From contig JASJCB010000064.1 of the NCBI GenBank assembly GCA_030066195.1, positions 1 through 45,960 of the forward strand: a stretch of DNA of 45,960 nucleotides, read 5' to 3'. The number at the start of each line of letters is the position of its first letter. Positions within the stretch are counted from its first letter, which is position 1. This stretch comes from Acidobacteriota bacterium (GTDB lineage: Bacteria > Acidobacteriota > Holophagae > Acanthopleuribacterales > Acanthopleuribacteraceae). The position numbers and the translations under genes were made by a program. Below are positions 26,028 through 34,086 of the stretch, piece by piece. The notes under the pieces were generated by a model. That model had not been told where the DNA came from and ran no database searches. It was given only the letters and a program-made list of their open reading frames with translations.

Positions 26028-26549
26028 ATGTCTTACGCTTTGCCCCTTTACCTCGAAGCCTGGCTCGCTAATGAGACCCTGCCCCTGGTCAACGAGCCCG
26101 GCCTGGACGAACTTTTTCGGGCATTTGCCAAGGCCGCCGTTCCCTTGAGGCTTTGGAACCATCGAGCCCATTTGTTGGTGGCGCTGGCCGCGGTATCGCG
26201 CATGTCCGAGGACGACGCCCTGGACTGGTTGCGCCGCGGCATCAGACGCTATAACCGCATTCACGGCATCGAAGACCGACCGGGCGGCGGGTACCACGAA
26301 ACTCTGACCCGCTTCTGGACCGCCATGGTCGCGGGCGCCCACCGCATCCTGGCCTGTTTAACCACGGCGGAACAAGCCTTCGCCATCCTCCAAGCCTTCG
26401 ACAAAGACCTGCCCTCCACCTACTACAGCCGAGAACTCCTATTCTCCGACAGAGCCCGCAGAGAATGGGTCCTCCCTGACCGAAAACCCCTCTGTAACAA
26501 AGAGATCTTCCTATCGGGATTCGGCACGGCAGTACCCGCCGGCGCCTGA
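26028..26549 (+). CDS. Conserved protein of unknown function, 173 aa, His-rich helical
   Basis: Starts at ATG 26028 with GGAG seven bases upstream. No signal peptide or membrane helix; predominantly helical. Conserved-looking blocks are WNHRAHLLVALAAV, RRYNRIHGIED and GGYHETLTRFW. I have a general memory of similar small bacterial proteins with HxxH-like and YHET motifs but cannot name the family. The two His and the Glu of those blocks could bind metal, which is only inference. The tail after about residue 130 (STYYSRELLFSDRARREW) is polar. It lies alone between the P450 gene and the Cys-rich secreted protein. Confidence 0.75.
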   Translation: MSYALPLYLEAWLANETLPLVNEPGLDELFRAFAKAAVPLRLWNHRAHLLVALAAVSRMSEDDALDWLRRGIRRYNRIHGIEDRPGGGYHETLTRFWTAMVAGAHRILACLTTAEQAFAILQAFDKDLPSTYYSRELLFSDRARREWVLPDRKPLCNKEIFLSGFGTAVPAGA

Positions 26550-26692
26550 ACTGCCCCACCGCTTATTACCGGCGTGACCTGATCCGAGACACCTTGCTTT
26601 TGCGTGACATGGAGAATCTCAGCGAGAAAGGACCGGTGCGAATAGCGGAGCTGATGAAGCTCAACAAGCCCCTATACCAAACCTATCCGAGA

Positions 26693-26980
26693 TCAGGAGC
26701 AGGGGAAATATTGGATGCAATCGCCGAGACAACCCGAGGGTTCGGGGCAGATTGCCAGACACTCCTCGCGTGTGGATGCGCTGTAAATCCACGCGGGCCC
26801 ATTCGGTTGCGGGTCAGGGAAACATTCGCAGCATTCAGCCCTCATACCCGGCGGATTGCTGATTCGCACGCAGGCGTAATAGTTCCAGCCATCGCAATCA
26901 AAAGCCGCAACGATTGACCATTGGCCGAAGCCCAGCAGCAATGCACCGGTCATTGTCAGGATGAGTATTATCCTCTTCAT
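26693..26980 (-). CDS. Small secreted cysteine-rich protein, 95 aa
   Basis: The ATG at 26980 is preceded by an excellent AAGGAGATC ribosome binding site. The first 25 residues are a clear signal peptide (MKRIILILTMTGALLLGFG). The mature part of about 70 aa contains ten cysteines (including ECCEC, ECLAIC and SGCLGDC), enough for five disulfides, with a Pro/Gly-rich middle (NPPGMRAECC, PDPQPNGPAW). This is the profile of an exported disulfide-knotted miniprotein. I do not recognise the family. The opposite strand also has an open frame here, but without the signal peptide and ribosome binding site. Confidence 0.75.
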   Translation of the reverse strand: MKRIILILTMTGALLLGFGQWSIVAAFDCDGWNYYACVRISNPPGMRAECCECFPDPQPNGPAWIYSASTREECLAICPEPSGCLGDCIQYFPCS

Positions 26981-27490
26981 TTCCGATCTCCTTCGATTAA
27001 TTTAAGTGATCGTTTTTTCACAGTGAGCTCCCTGCAGGGAAACAGAGTTGTGCGTTTGGGGCCACTGTGGTTCGATCCTTTGACTCAAATGAACTGATTC
27101 GGCATTCTTACAGGAATTTAATCCGATGTCAACAGCACATCATGTTTTGTTTTAAGTGATGATTCCATGAAGATATGATGGGATGGTTCAAACGCTGCTT
27201 TAGACGATATGATCCGTGGGGAAGCGCGCGGCGAGGCAACGAGACCGTCTCCACCTGATCACCGGGTTGCGGAAACATCTGCAGATGAATCACGACAGGG
27301 GTTCAACAGGAAAAGAGAGACTGACGCTCTTCGCCTGACCCATAACCTCTTTCTCTTGTTGGATGACCCACGGTTGTCATGACACTTGATTTTGCCCCAT
27401 ACCTTGTAACCGCACCCTTGTCAGAACTTCAAGCAGCCATTCGGTGCGAAATGGGTTACCATGACAATACCAACGCCTTGGAGTGCGTCC
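26981..27490. other. Intergenic region before the AAA-nuclease gene
   Basis: About 500 bases separating divergent genes. A weak TTGTCA at 27375-27380 has no matching -10. A 62-codon frame at 27379-27567 overlaps the next gene in another frame and is unlikely to be real. No repeats or RNA genes were recognised. Confidence 0.35.
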
Positions 27491-29047
27491 ATGTCTCGCT
27501 TTTTCAACACATCAGGTCCCTGCCAACCCGAGAAGCACTACATGATTCCCGGTGCCGAGCGCTTTGATCTGGATCATGTGCGGGGCCTGATTGACAAAGA
27601 ACGCTACTTCATTCTGCACGCCCCCCGCCAAACGGGTAAAACCACCCTCATGCGACACCTGGCCAGGACCATATTGGCGGAAGGTCGGTATGTGGCGCTG
27701 TATGTCAACATCGAGGCGGCACAACCCGCGCGCAACAATCTGGAGTTGGTTAATACCATTATTCTGAGCGAGATCAAACGAGCCGCGCTCTTATACCTGC
27801 CGGAGAAATACCGACCCAAGCCCGAACACGACGCGGTGGCTCCTGCCAATGGCCTGAGCGAGTTCCTGACCCATTGGTGCCTGGCGCTGCCCCTGCCGCT
27901 GGTCCTTTTCCTGGATGAGGTGGATGCCCTGATTGGCGACGGCCTGCTGTCGGTGCTACGCCAACTGCGCGCCGGTTACAACGACCGGCCCAAGGGCTAC
28001 CCGCAATCCATCTGCCTGATGGGTCTGCGTGATGTTCGCGACTACCGCATCTTCTCGGAAAAAGACCAGAAGTACATCATCGGCGGTTCGGCCTTCAATA
28101 TCAAAGAGAAGTCTTTGGTCATGGACAACTTTTCCCATGAGCAGGTGAACGCCCTGTTGCAACAGCATACCCAAGAAACGGGCCAGTCCTTTGCGCCGGA
28201 CGCAATAGACCTGATCTACCAAAAGACCCATGGGCAGCCCTGGCTTGTCAACGCCCTGGCCCGCGAACTCTGTTTCGAAGCAACGTCCCCGGCGCAAGGT
28301 GGTGCCGTCACCGCCGCCCATGTGCGGGAAGCCGCCGAAGGTTTGATTCGCCGTCGCGACGTGCACTTGGATCAACTTTCGGACAAGCTGACGGAACCCC
28401 GTGTAGCCCGCGTGATTCAAGCTATTCTGCTCAGCGAAAGCGGACCGGCGGTGGATGCGCTGTCCAACGAAGATCGACAATACGTGGTGGATCTGGGTCT
28501 GGTGCGTCGCGGCAAGGACGGTTTGGAGATTGCCAACCCCATCTACCGCGAAGTGATTCCGCGTGAGCTGACGCGGGTGGATGAAGACTTCATGGGCCAG
28601 GACCCTTTGTGGTATCGCACGGACGAGGGCAGACTGGATATGGAGAAGATGTTGGGCGAGATGGTGCTGTATTATCGCCGACATCATGACCTGATCACCA
28701 AACGCAAAACCTACAACGAGGCCGCCCATCACCTTGTGTTCATGACCTGGCTGCACCGCATTGTCAACAGCGGCGGTTATATTGAACGCGAATACGCGGT
28801 GGGTTTGGGTCGGATGGACCTGCACATCACCTATGCCGATCAGCAGTTCGCCATTGAATTGAAGTTACTGAAAGGCAACGCAAAAGAAGAGGGGATGGAG
28901 CAACTGGCGGCGTATCTGGATCGTTTGGGGTTAGCGCAGGGTTATTTGGTGCTGTTTCAGCGTGGGGTGATCGAGGATTTGGATGCTGTTGGTCGGCGTG
29001 AACAGACTTGCTTACGGGGGAAGCGGATCGATATTTTGTATCTGTAG
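27491..29047 (+). CDS. AAA ATPase with C-terminal PD-(D/E)XK nuclease-like domain
   Basis: Product of 518 aa from ATG 27491 with GGAG seven bases upstream. The N-terminal ATPase has a Walker A motif APRQTGKTT (Lys50) and a Walker B motif LVLFLDEVDAL (Asp142, Glu143), followed by helical and winged-helix-like regions (about 250-370). The C-terminus has the PD-(D/E)XK pattern: Asp443 in GRMDLHI, then Glu456-x-Lys458 in AIELKLLKG. This resembles the large, multicopy family of AAA proteins with a DUF1703-type nuclease-like tail found in many bacteria. The role is unsettled; mobile or defence-like functions have been suggested, but nothing here shows which. It stands alone with no partner genes. 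Confidence 0.85.
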   Translation: MSRFFNTSGPCQPEKHYMIPGAERFDLDHVRGLIDKERYFILHAPRQTGKTTLMRHLARTILAEGRYVALYVNIEAAQPARNNLELVNTIILSEIKRAALLYLPEKYRPKPEHDAVAPANGLSEFLTHWCLALPLPLVLFLDEVDALIGDGLLSVLRQLRAGYNDRPKGYPQSICLMGLRDVRDYRIFSEKDQKYIIGGSAFNIKEKSLVMDNFSHEQVNALLQQHTQETGQSFAPDAIDLIYQKTHGQPWLVNALARELCFEATSPAQGGAVTAAHVREAAEGLIRRRDVHLDQLSDKLTEPRVARVIQAILLSESGPAVDALSNEDRQYVVDLGLVRRGKDGLEIANPIYREVIPRELTRVDEDFMGQDPLWYRTDEGRLDMEKMLGEMVLYYRRHHDLITKRKTYNEAAHHLVFMTWLHRIVNSGGYIEREYAVGLGRMDLHITYADQQFAIELKLLKGNAKEEGMEQLAAYLDRLGLAQGYLVLFQRGVIEDLDAVGRREQTCLRGKRIDILYL

Positions 29048-29074
29048 CTTTCTGAGAAGGACCTTGTCGGCTTT

Positions 29075-29791
29075 TTAGGTGTCAAACCTATTTGCTGAAG
29101 GCGGGTCCACACTTTCTAACTCCTCGGCTCCAGCTTGTATCGTGTAGTGAAAACCCCCAACACCAAATTTTGCTCTTAGCTTATTAAGAATCCGGCCTGT
29201 TTTGACAGGTGAGTCATGAGGGCCTTGGAAAAAAAAGTACTTTCCTTCATAACCGTATTCGAATTCTTCCTTACACAGAGACGAGTCTATGTTTGCGAAC
29301 AGGAAAGCTATATTCCGATAGTCCTTATGCGGTCCAAAGCCTGCCGCGGCAGCAAAAGAAATTGCGCCTTCTATGAGCTTCACAGCTTTTTCCGGTTTCG
29401 CCGGCAGCATGGTTTCCCGGGAGGCACAATCCGCCAAGGTTTTTTGAAAGCCGGCAATCGTATCCGACTTAAACACACAGTTTTTAACCCCTAAGCAGTA
29501 GCTGTCGATGAGGATGAGCGCATACCCGAGAATTCCGGGTTCATTGACAGAAAATCGAGAAAAGGCAATGGTTCCAATGCCTCCTTCCATGATGTTATCT
29601 GAAATATAGCACTCATGGATCGGACCATTGGCGTATCGTTTGATCTCGATGAGCAAATCATCGATCTTGGATGTCTGAACTTTCTTTAGGCGGCTCTTTC
29701 GCTTTGCTTTCTTTGCGGCAAGCTTTTTCTGTCGTTTATTTTGTGATGTCGGCACGTCCCCCGTCCTCTTATCTCCCGGTATGATCACCAT
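29075..29791 (-). CDS. Conserved protein of unknown function with basic N-terminus
   Basis: Up to 238 aa. The start is uncertain: ATG 29791 lacks a ribosome binding site, while GTG 29755 has AGAGG nine bases upstream and gives the tidy beginning PTSQNKRQKKLAAKKAKRKS. The Lys/Arg-rich head (about 30 residues) may bind nucleic acid or be flexible. The core has the blocks PIHECYISDNI, GIGTIAFSR, DSYCLGVKNCVF, KLIEGAISFAAAAGFGPH and FHYTIQAG. I have seen this CLGVKN-type sequence in other bacterial proteins of unknown function but cannot name a domain. No signal peptide. It follows the frr terminator on the same strand, so it is probably a separate unit. Confidence 0.75.
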   Translation of the reverse strand: MVIIPGDKRTGDVPTSQNKRQKKLAAKKAKRKSRLKKVQTSKIDDLLIEIKRYANGPIHECYISDNIMEGGIGTIAFSRFSVNEPGILGYALILIDSYCLGVKNCVFKSDTIAGFQKTLADCASRETMLPAKPEKAVKLIEGAISFAAAAGFGPHKDYRNIAFLFANIDSSLCKEEFEYGYEGKYFFFQGPHDSPVKTGRILNKLRAKFGVGGFHYTIQAGAEELESVDPPSANRFDT

Positions 29792-29822
29792 TCAAGCAGA
29801 AAAACGCCACACGGTTTCCGAT

Positions 29823-29849
29823 ATAAAACCCGGGGGCCGACGCCCCCGG
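29823..29849 (-). terminator. Rho-independent terminator of pyrH-frr
   Basis: On the minus strand an 8-bp GC stem CCGGGGGC / GCCCCCGG with a 4-base loop is followed by GTTTTATAT. It lies about 87 bases past the frr stop. A second hairpin upstream (29878-29897, GGTAAGCC / GGCTTACC with a 4-base loop) has no T-run and may stabilise the 3' end. Confidence 0.75.
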
Positions 29850-29935
29850 AACCCGGCTAAGTCGTCGCCGCTCTTCCGGTAAGCCGCAAGGCTTACCTCT
29901 TCCCCGGCAACTTGCCGCTTGAAACCTGCATCTTG

Positions 29936-30493
29936 TTAAATCGTCAGGATTTCGCTTTCTTTGTCCTTGACCATCTTGTCCACACTGTCGGTGTGGTTGT
30001 TGGTGATCTTTTGGACCTCGTCCAGGCCGGTGTGCATCTCGTCCTGCGAGATTTCCTTGGCCTTTTCCTGTTTCTTGAGGGCGTCGTTGATATCGCGGCG
30101 AATGTTGCGAACAGCGGTTTTGGCGGCCTCGCCCAGCTTATGGGCTTCCTTGACGTATTCCTTACGGCGCTCCTCGGTGAGCGGCGGTATGGTGATACGA
30201 ATCAGGGTGCCGTCGTTACCGGGGGTAAGACCCAGGTTGGCGGCCAGGATGGCTTTTTCGATCTCGCCGATCATGTGAGGCTCCCAGGGCTGGATGGTAA
30301 TCATATTGGGTTCGGGATTCGCCATGCCCGCCACCTGGTTGATGGGCGTAGGGGTGCCGTAGTATTCCACTTTTACATTGTCGAAAATGTTCAGCGAGGC
30401 GCGACCGGTGCGTACCTTGGCCAATTCTCCTGCCAGTTTGTTGACGGCCTGGTCCATCCGCTTCTTCGCTTCATTATAATGATCGTCCAACAT
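29936..30493 (-). CDS. frr: Ribosome recycling factor
   Basis: 185 aa, the usual length. RRF splits the post-termination ribosome together with EF-G so that subunits and mRNA are released. Hallmarks are the N-terminal helix with KVRTGRASLNIFDNVKVEYYG, the domain-II turn PINQVAGMANPEPNMITIQPW, and the long C-terminal helices with PPLTEERRKEYVKEAHKLGE and AVRNIRRD. It starts 3 bases after the pyrH stop and is almost certainly co-transcribed with it, as in most bacteria. A rho-independent terminator follows. Confidence 0.98.
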   Translation of the reverse strand: MLDDHYNEAKKRMDQAVNKLAGELAKVRTGRASLNIFDNVKVEYYGTPTPINQVAGMANPEPNMITIQPWEPHMIGEIEKAILAANLGLTPGNDGTLIRITIPPLTEERRKEYVKEAHKLGEAAKTAVRNIRRDINDALKKQEKAKEISQDEMHTGLDEVQKITNNHTDSVDKMVKDKESEILTI

Positions 30494-30496
30494 AGA

Positions 30497-31219
30497 TTAT
30501 TCCTCCACAATGGTGCCGATGGTTTCACCCATGACGGCTTTCAGGATGTTGCCCGGTTCTGTCATATTGAAAACCATGATCGGCATTTTGTTTTCCATAC
30601 AAAGGCTGATGGCGGTGGTATCCATAACTTTGAGCTGCTTCTCGATCACGTTCATATAGGACGCCGTGTCTATCTTAACAGCATTGTCGTCGGTCATGGG
30701 GTCGGAAGTATAGATCCCGTCCACTTTGGTGGCCTTCATAATCACATCGGCGTCCACCTCGATGGCGCGCAGGGCGGCGGCCGTGTCGGTCGTGAAATAG
30801 GGATTGCCGGTCCCGGCGCCGAAAATGACGATACGCCCGTCTTCCAGGTGATGCATGGCCCGGTTGCGGGTATAGGGTTCGGCCACCACGCGCATTTCGA
30901 TGGCGCTCATGACGCGGGCGGGAATCCCCGAGGCTTGCAAGGCGTCCAGCAGGGCCATGCTGTTGATGACGGTGGCCAGCATGCCCATATAGTCGGCATT
31001 GGCGCGATTCATACCTTTGACCGAGGCGGCAAAACCTCGAAAGATATTTCCTCCGCCGACCACAATGGCGATTTGCACCTTGCGGTCATGGATCTGCTTG
31101 ACCTCGGCGGCTATTTTCGTGAGGGTTTCCGGGCAAATACCGTAACCTTGCTCACCCATCAAGGCCTCGCCGGAAAGTTTGAGCAAGATCCTTCTGTACT
31201 TGGGTTTTCCTTGGTCCAC
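30497..31219 (-). CDS. pyrH: Uridylate (UMP) kinase
   Basis: 240 aa. It phosphorylates UMP to UDP for pyrimidine nucleotide synthesis and belongs to the amino-acid-kinase fold, not the NMP-kinase fold. The start is GTG 31219 with AAGGAG at good spacing; the frame is open upstream but unsupported. Motifs are RRILLKLSGEAL (ATP phosphate binding), VVGGGNIFRG, ADYMGMLATVINSMALLDAL (UMP site), GTGNPYFTTDTAAALRAIE and ATKVDGIYTSDP. It is followed by frr with a 3-base gap. The common upstream partners rpsB and tsf are not here; the divergent neighbour is coaE. Confidence 0.97.
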   Translation of the reverse strand: MDQGKPKYRRILLKLSGEALMGEQGYGICPETLTKIAAEVKQIHDRKVQIAIVVGGGNIFRGFAASVKGMNRANADYMGMLATVINSMALLDALQASGIPARVMSAIEMRVVAEPYTRNRAMHHLEDGRIVIFGAGTGNPYFTTDTAAALRAIEVDADVIMKATKVDGIYTSDPMTDDNAVKIDTASYMNVIEKQLKVMDTTAISLCMENKMPIMVFNMTEPGNILKAVMGETIGTIVEE

Positions 31220-31250
31220 GATGACTCCTTGGAAGTAAGTAACGCCGACC

Positions 31251-31280
31251 ATTCTAGACGAGTCATCAGGGTAGACACAA
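31251..31280 (-). promoter_or_regulatory. Candidate promoter for pyrH-frr
   Basis: Minus strand: TTGTGT, 18 bases, TAGAAT. The -10 is five of six to consensus and the -35 is weak. Transcription would start about 25 bases before the pyrH GTG codon. Confidence 0.4.
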
Positions 31281-31664
31281 GTCACAATCCGGAGCAATCG
31301 CGCAAACCTTTTACGACCGGCCGAGAATGAAGACTCGCCCTTGCCGGTCTTTCCAAAGAAATGATCGCGACCCAGGCAGTTCTCGCACATCTGGTTTTGA
31401 CGACGCCCTTCTCCCTCTTGTCCTGACGGGCAAATTCAACGCCGTATAATGAATCACGGCCGTGTTTTTCGGGCCTTGATCCAGGCGGAAACGACTGCCG
31501 AACGTCGGTGATGACTTCCGGTCTGGATGGCCAAACTGCCCACGCACATCAAAACTGTCGACTTTTCTTTCCAAAGCAAGATTCGTACTCGCCGAACAAG
31601 GGCATTTTCCCGCTCATAGTCTGCTCATCCGGCTTGTGGTAAGGTATATGAAAGGAGGCCGCTT
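31281..31664. other. Divergent intergenic region (pyrH / coaE)
   Basis: No gene is supported. Apart from the promoter candidates listed, I see no RNA element. The distance to coaE (over 200 bases from the best -10) leaves room for a leader or a small unrecognised gene. Confidence 0.35.
31424..31451 (+). promoter_or_regulatory. Candidate plus-strand promoter upstream of coaE
   Basis: CTGACG, 16 bases, then a perfect TATAAT at 31446-31451. The -35 matches four of six consensus bases. The start site would be about 205 bases upstream of coaE. Confidence 0.35.
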
Positions 31665-32258
31665 ATGAAGGTTTATGGTTTGACCGGCGGTATCGCCTCG
31701 GGCAAATCGGTCCTGGAACGCATGTTATCCGAATCATATCCGGTGATCGACGCCGATATCGTGTCTCGAGAAGTGGTGGCCCCCGGTTCCAGGGGTTTGG
31801 CTCGCGTTGCCGAAGTATTCGGTTCCAAGGTGCTTCAAGCGGACGGCAGCCTGGACCGGGCCGTCCTGCGCAACATCATTGCGCACAGTGAGGAAGATCA
31901 GCAGCGGTTGAACGGGATCCTGCATCCCCTGATCGGCAACGCCATCATGGCCACGCTGAACAAACTGGCCGAGGTGGGTCATGAGACGGCCTTCGTGAGC
32001 GCCGCGCTGATGTTGGAATCGGGTTCCTATAAACGCTACGACGGCGTCATCCTGGTTTGCTCGCCCGAGGAAACCCGCCTGGCCAGACTATTACAGCGGG
32101 ACGACATGGACGAGACCTCCGCCAAAGCCCTTATGGCCAGGCAGATGCCGGACAGCGAGAAGCGAAAGCTGGCCACGGTGGTTATCGAGAATGACAGTGA
32201 TTTCACAGAACTGCGAAAACGACTGGTCAAGGCATTGGTTTCCTTAGGCGTCAGCTAA
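31665..32258 (+). CDS. coaE: Dephospho-CoA kinase
   Basis: 197 aa, normal for the family. It carries out the last step of coenzyme A synthesis, adding the 3'-phosphate to dephospho-CoA with ATP. The P-loop is GLTGGIASGKS at residues 5-15; the substrate-binding DADIVSREVV follows at about 29-38, then HPLIG, and a C-terminal lid with ARLLQRD and ARQMPDSEKR. AAGGAGG sits directly upstream of the ATG. It is transcribed away from pyrH. A degenerate antitoxin fragment follows 47 bases downstream. Confidence 0.97.
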   Translation: MKVYGLTGGIASGKSVLERMLSESYPVIDADIVSREVVAPGSRGLARVAEVFGSKVLQADGSLDRAVLRNIIAHSEEDQQRLNGILHPLIGNAIMATLNKLAEVGHETAFVSAALMLESGSYKRYDGVILVCSPEETRLARLLQRDDMDETSAKALMARQMPDSEKRKLATVVIENDSDFTELRKRLVKALVSLGVS

Positions 32259-32305
32259 GCGAATTCTTTCGGTTCTATTGATGCCGGCAATTCCAGGAGG
32301 CAGTC

Positions 32306-32371
32306 ATGGAAATTGAACTCTCGCCACGACAGGCCCGATATATAGAAGATAAAATTTCGACCGGCGCCTGA
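32306..32371 (+). pseudogene. Truncated ParD-type antitoxin remnant, 21 codons
   Basis: A perfect AGGAGG five bases before ATG opens a 21-codon frame (MEIELSPRQARYIEDKISTG, then Ala and stop). This matches the N-terminus of ParD-family ribbon-helix-helix antitoxins, where the next residues would normally continue with a Ser-rich SASEVVRE-like helix. The stop comes exactly there, and no continuation is seen in other frames. No ParE-like toxin follows. It is therefore probably the stump of a lost toxin-antitoxin module. The assignment rests on a short stretch. Confidence 0.5.
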
Positions 32372-32721
32372 CAGCTTTCAGGACAATGCTTGAAGGACGG
32401 GCCGGCTTTCCGCCGGGAACAGCGGACCTTGTTCAGTTTTCGATTTCAAGTGCTCCATTCGGGCATAGGTGCTGATAATGGCAAGATCGCTTCGCCAAAC
32501 GTTCATGATGGGGCTCCATTTCTGCTGAGGATTGTGGGGGAGACGGGCGTTGTTTAACACCGGCCTGCAATAACTAACGCGCCAAATCTTTGAGCTTGAG
32601 GTCACTATTTTTTTAAATTCATCATATCCATTTGTATCCCCCCTTTCACCGCTCCCGTAAAGAACTTGTAATATGTTCCGACAGGCGTGCATGGTAGACT
32701 GATCATGGAGACGAAGCGACG
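32372..32721. other. Intergenic stretch after the antitoxin remnant
   Basis: AT-richer than its surroundings around 32600-32650. A 104-codon minus-strand frame (32378-32692) lacks a ribosome binding site at its start and resembles nothing I know. It may be eroded accessory DNA that once held the toxin partner. Confidence 0.35.
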
Positions 32722-33642
32722 ATGACCCTACCCACGATCAAAGTACTTTTATTGGATGACGATAAACAGGATTACATTCTGGTCAGTCGCATGCTGGACA
32801 AGGTGCCCGAGCGTCGCTTCCACGTGGATTGGGTTGCCACCTATGATGAGGCCTGTAAAGCCGTCGAAAAGGACGAGCACGACGCCTACCTGATCGATGT
32901 CATGCTGGGCACGCACAGCGGTGTCGATCTTCTGGAAGAGTCCCTGCGTAACGGGTTCAAGAAACCCATGATCATGCTGACCGCCCACGGCGACGTCCAA
33001 CTGGATCTGAAAGTCATTCAAATGGGCGCCGCCGACTATGTGCCCAAGCGCGAACTGTCGCCGACCCTGCTGGGCCGCACCATCATCCACGCCATCGAGC
33101 GCAACCAGTTGATGGAGAAGCTCTATTACCAGGCCACTCACGACGAGGTGACCGGCCTCTACAATCGCAAGTTCATCCTGGAGCAATTGGCCTCCCTGAT
33201 CAGCAGCGCCAAGCGCCACCAGTTTTCGCTGTCCTTCTGCCTGTGCGACCTGGACTATTTCAAGCAGATCAACGATGCGCACGGCCATCTGACGGGTGAT
33301 CAGGTCTTGCACGAGTTCGGCCTGGTGCTCAGTCGCGGCGTGCGCGCGGAAGACCTGCCCGGACGCTACGGCGGCGACGAGTTCTGCATCGTCTTTCCCC
33401 ACGCGACACCTGAGCAGGCCATGATCAGCGTGGAGCGCATTCGCCAACAAGTGGGCGAACTCAGCTTCAAGGCCGAATCGGGGGAAACCTTCCGCGCCAC
33501 GGCCACTTTCGGCATCGCCGACATGGCGGAAGGTCGCGATACCCCCCGTGATCTCATCCTGGCCGCGGACAAGGCGCTTTTCAAGGCCAAGGAAGCGGGC
33601 AGAAACCGTTGCGTCGCCTTCAACCCGAACGCCGCCCGTTAG
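32722..33642 (+). CDS. Receiver-GGDEF diguanylate cyclase
   Basis: 306 aa, cytoplasmic. An N-terminal receiver has the acidic pocket LLLDDD and phospho-acceptor Asp59 in YLIDVML, with the switch Thr in MLTAHG and Lys109 in VPKRE. A GGDEF domain follows (about 140-300): THDEVTGLYNR, DLDYFKQINDAHGH and the intact active-site GGDEF at 217-221 (RYGGDEFCIVF). An inhibitory RxxD site (RAED, 208-211) lies five residues before it. So it should make cyclic-di-GMP under phosphorylation control, with product inhibition. This is the WspR/PleD-like layout with one receiver. No kinase is adjacent. The start ATG has GGAG eleven bases upstream. Confidence 0.95.
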   Translation: MTLPTIKVLLLDDDKQDYILVSRMLDKVPERRFHVDWVATYDEACKAVEKDEHDAYLIDVMLGTHSGVDLLEESLRNGFKKPMIMLTAHGDVQLDLKVIQMGAADYVPKRELSPTLLGRTIIHAIERNQLMEKLYYQATHDEVTGLYNRKFILEQLASLISSAKRHQFSLSFCLCDLDYFKQINDAHGHLTGDQVLHEFGLVLSRGVRAEDLPGRYGGDEFCIVFPHATPEQAMISVERIRQQVGELSFKAESGETFRATATFGIADMAEGRDTPRDLILAADKALFKAKEAGRNRCVAFNPNAAR

Positions 33643-33830
33643 CGAGATCACTGTCAGGGCGGTACGAAACCGAGCTCTCGGCGTTTTTCCAACGATCCGG
33701 GATATGGTACGCGAAGGGCTGAAAATTCGTTGCAACAGAGAAGAAATCGACGATGGGGGAAGCCGTGAACCGTTGCATGACAAGGGGTTTAGGCATAGGG
33801 GAAAGGTTAGAAAAAAGTCAAAAAAAATAT
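33643..33830. other. Spacer between diguanylate cyclase and tRNA promoter
   Basis: No gene or terminator was recognised. A run of A residues (33811-33828) precedes the tRNA promoter and may act as an UP-element-like sequence. Confidence 0.3.
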
Positions 33831-33859
33831 TTGACAGGTGAAACCCGCTCAAGTATCAT
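33831..33859 (+). promoter_or_regulatory. Promoter of the tRNA cluster
   Basis: A perfect TTGACA, 17-base spacer and TATCAT (five of six) lie 37 bases upstream of the tRNA-Lys 5' end, after an A-rich tract. This is the strongest promoter visible in the window. Confidence 0.8.
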
Positions 33860-33896
33860 TACGTCTCGTCGCCAGGAGGCGGCAGGAAAAAAGTGT

Positions 33897-33972
33897 GGGC
33901 CGTTAGCTCAGTTGGTAGAGCTCCTCCCTTTTAAGGAGGCTGTCGATGGTTCGAGTCCATCACGGCTCACCA
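33897..33972 (+). tRNA. tRNA-Lys (anticodon TTT), CCA encoded
   Basis: A 76-base cloverleaf. The acceptor GGGCCGT pairs with ACGGCTC (one G-U), followed by discriminator A and encoded CCA. The D-arm is GCTC...GAGC, the anticodon stem CCTCC/GGAGG holds loop CTTTTAA with anticodon TTT, and the T-arm is GATGG-TTCGAGT-CCATC. It is first in a three-tRNA unit behind a strong promoter. Confidence 0.97.
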
Positions 33973-34004
33973 CTTTTTCCCGATTGTAGAAAAGAGTTAC
34001 TCAG

Positions 34005-34080
34005 GCCCCCATCGTCTAGAGGCCTAGGACACCGCCCTTTCACGGCGGCGACAGGGGTTCAAATCCCCTTGGGGGTACCA
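34005..34080 (+). tRNA. tRNA-Glu (anticodon TTC), CCA encoded
   Basis: The acceptor GCCCCCA pairs with TGGGGGT. The anticodon stem CCGCC/GGCGG has loop CTTTCAC and anticodon TTC. The T-arm is AGGGG-TTCAAAT-CCCCT. ACCA closes the gene. It lies 32 bases after tRNA-Lys and is followed by a terminator. Confidence 0.97.
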
Positions 34081-34086
34081 TTTAGC

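Noticed and set aside
29912..31330. Long open frame on the plus strand opposite frr and pyrH
   Set aside because: It is the antisense shadow of two certain housekeeping genes, with no ribosome binding site and low-complexity His/Gly/Val-rich content.
32378..32692. 104-codon minus-strand frame next to the antitoxin remnant
   Set aside because: No ribosome binding site at its start and no resemblance to ParE or any other toxin; probably eroded DNA.
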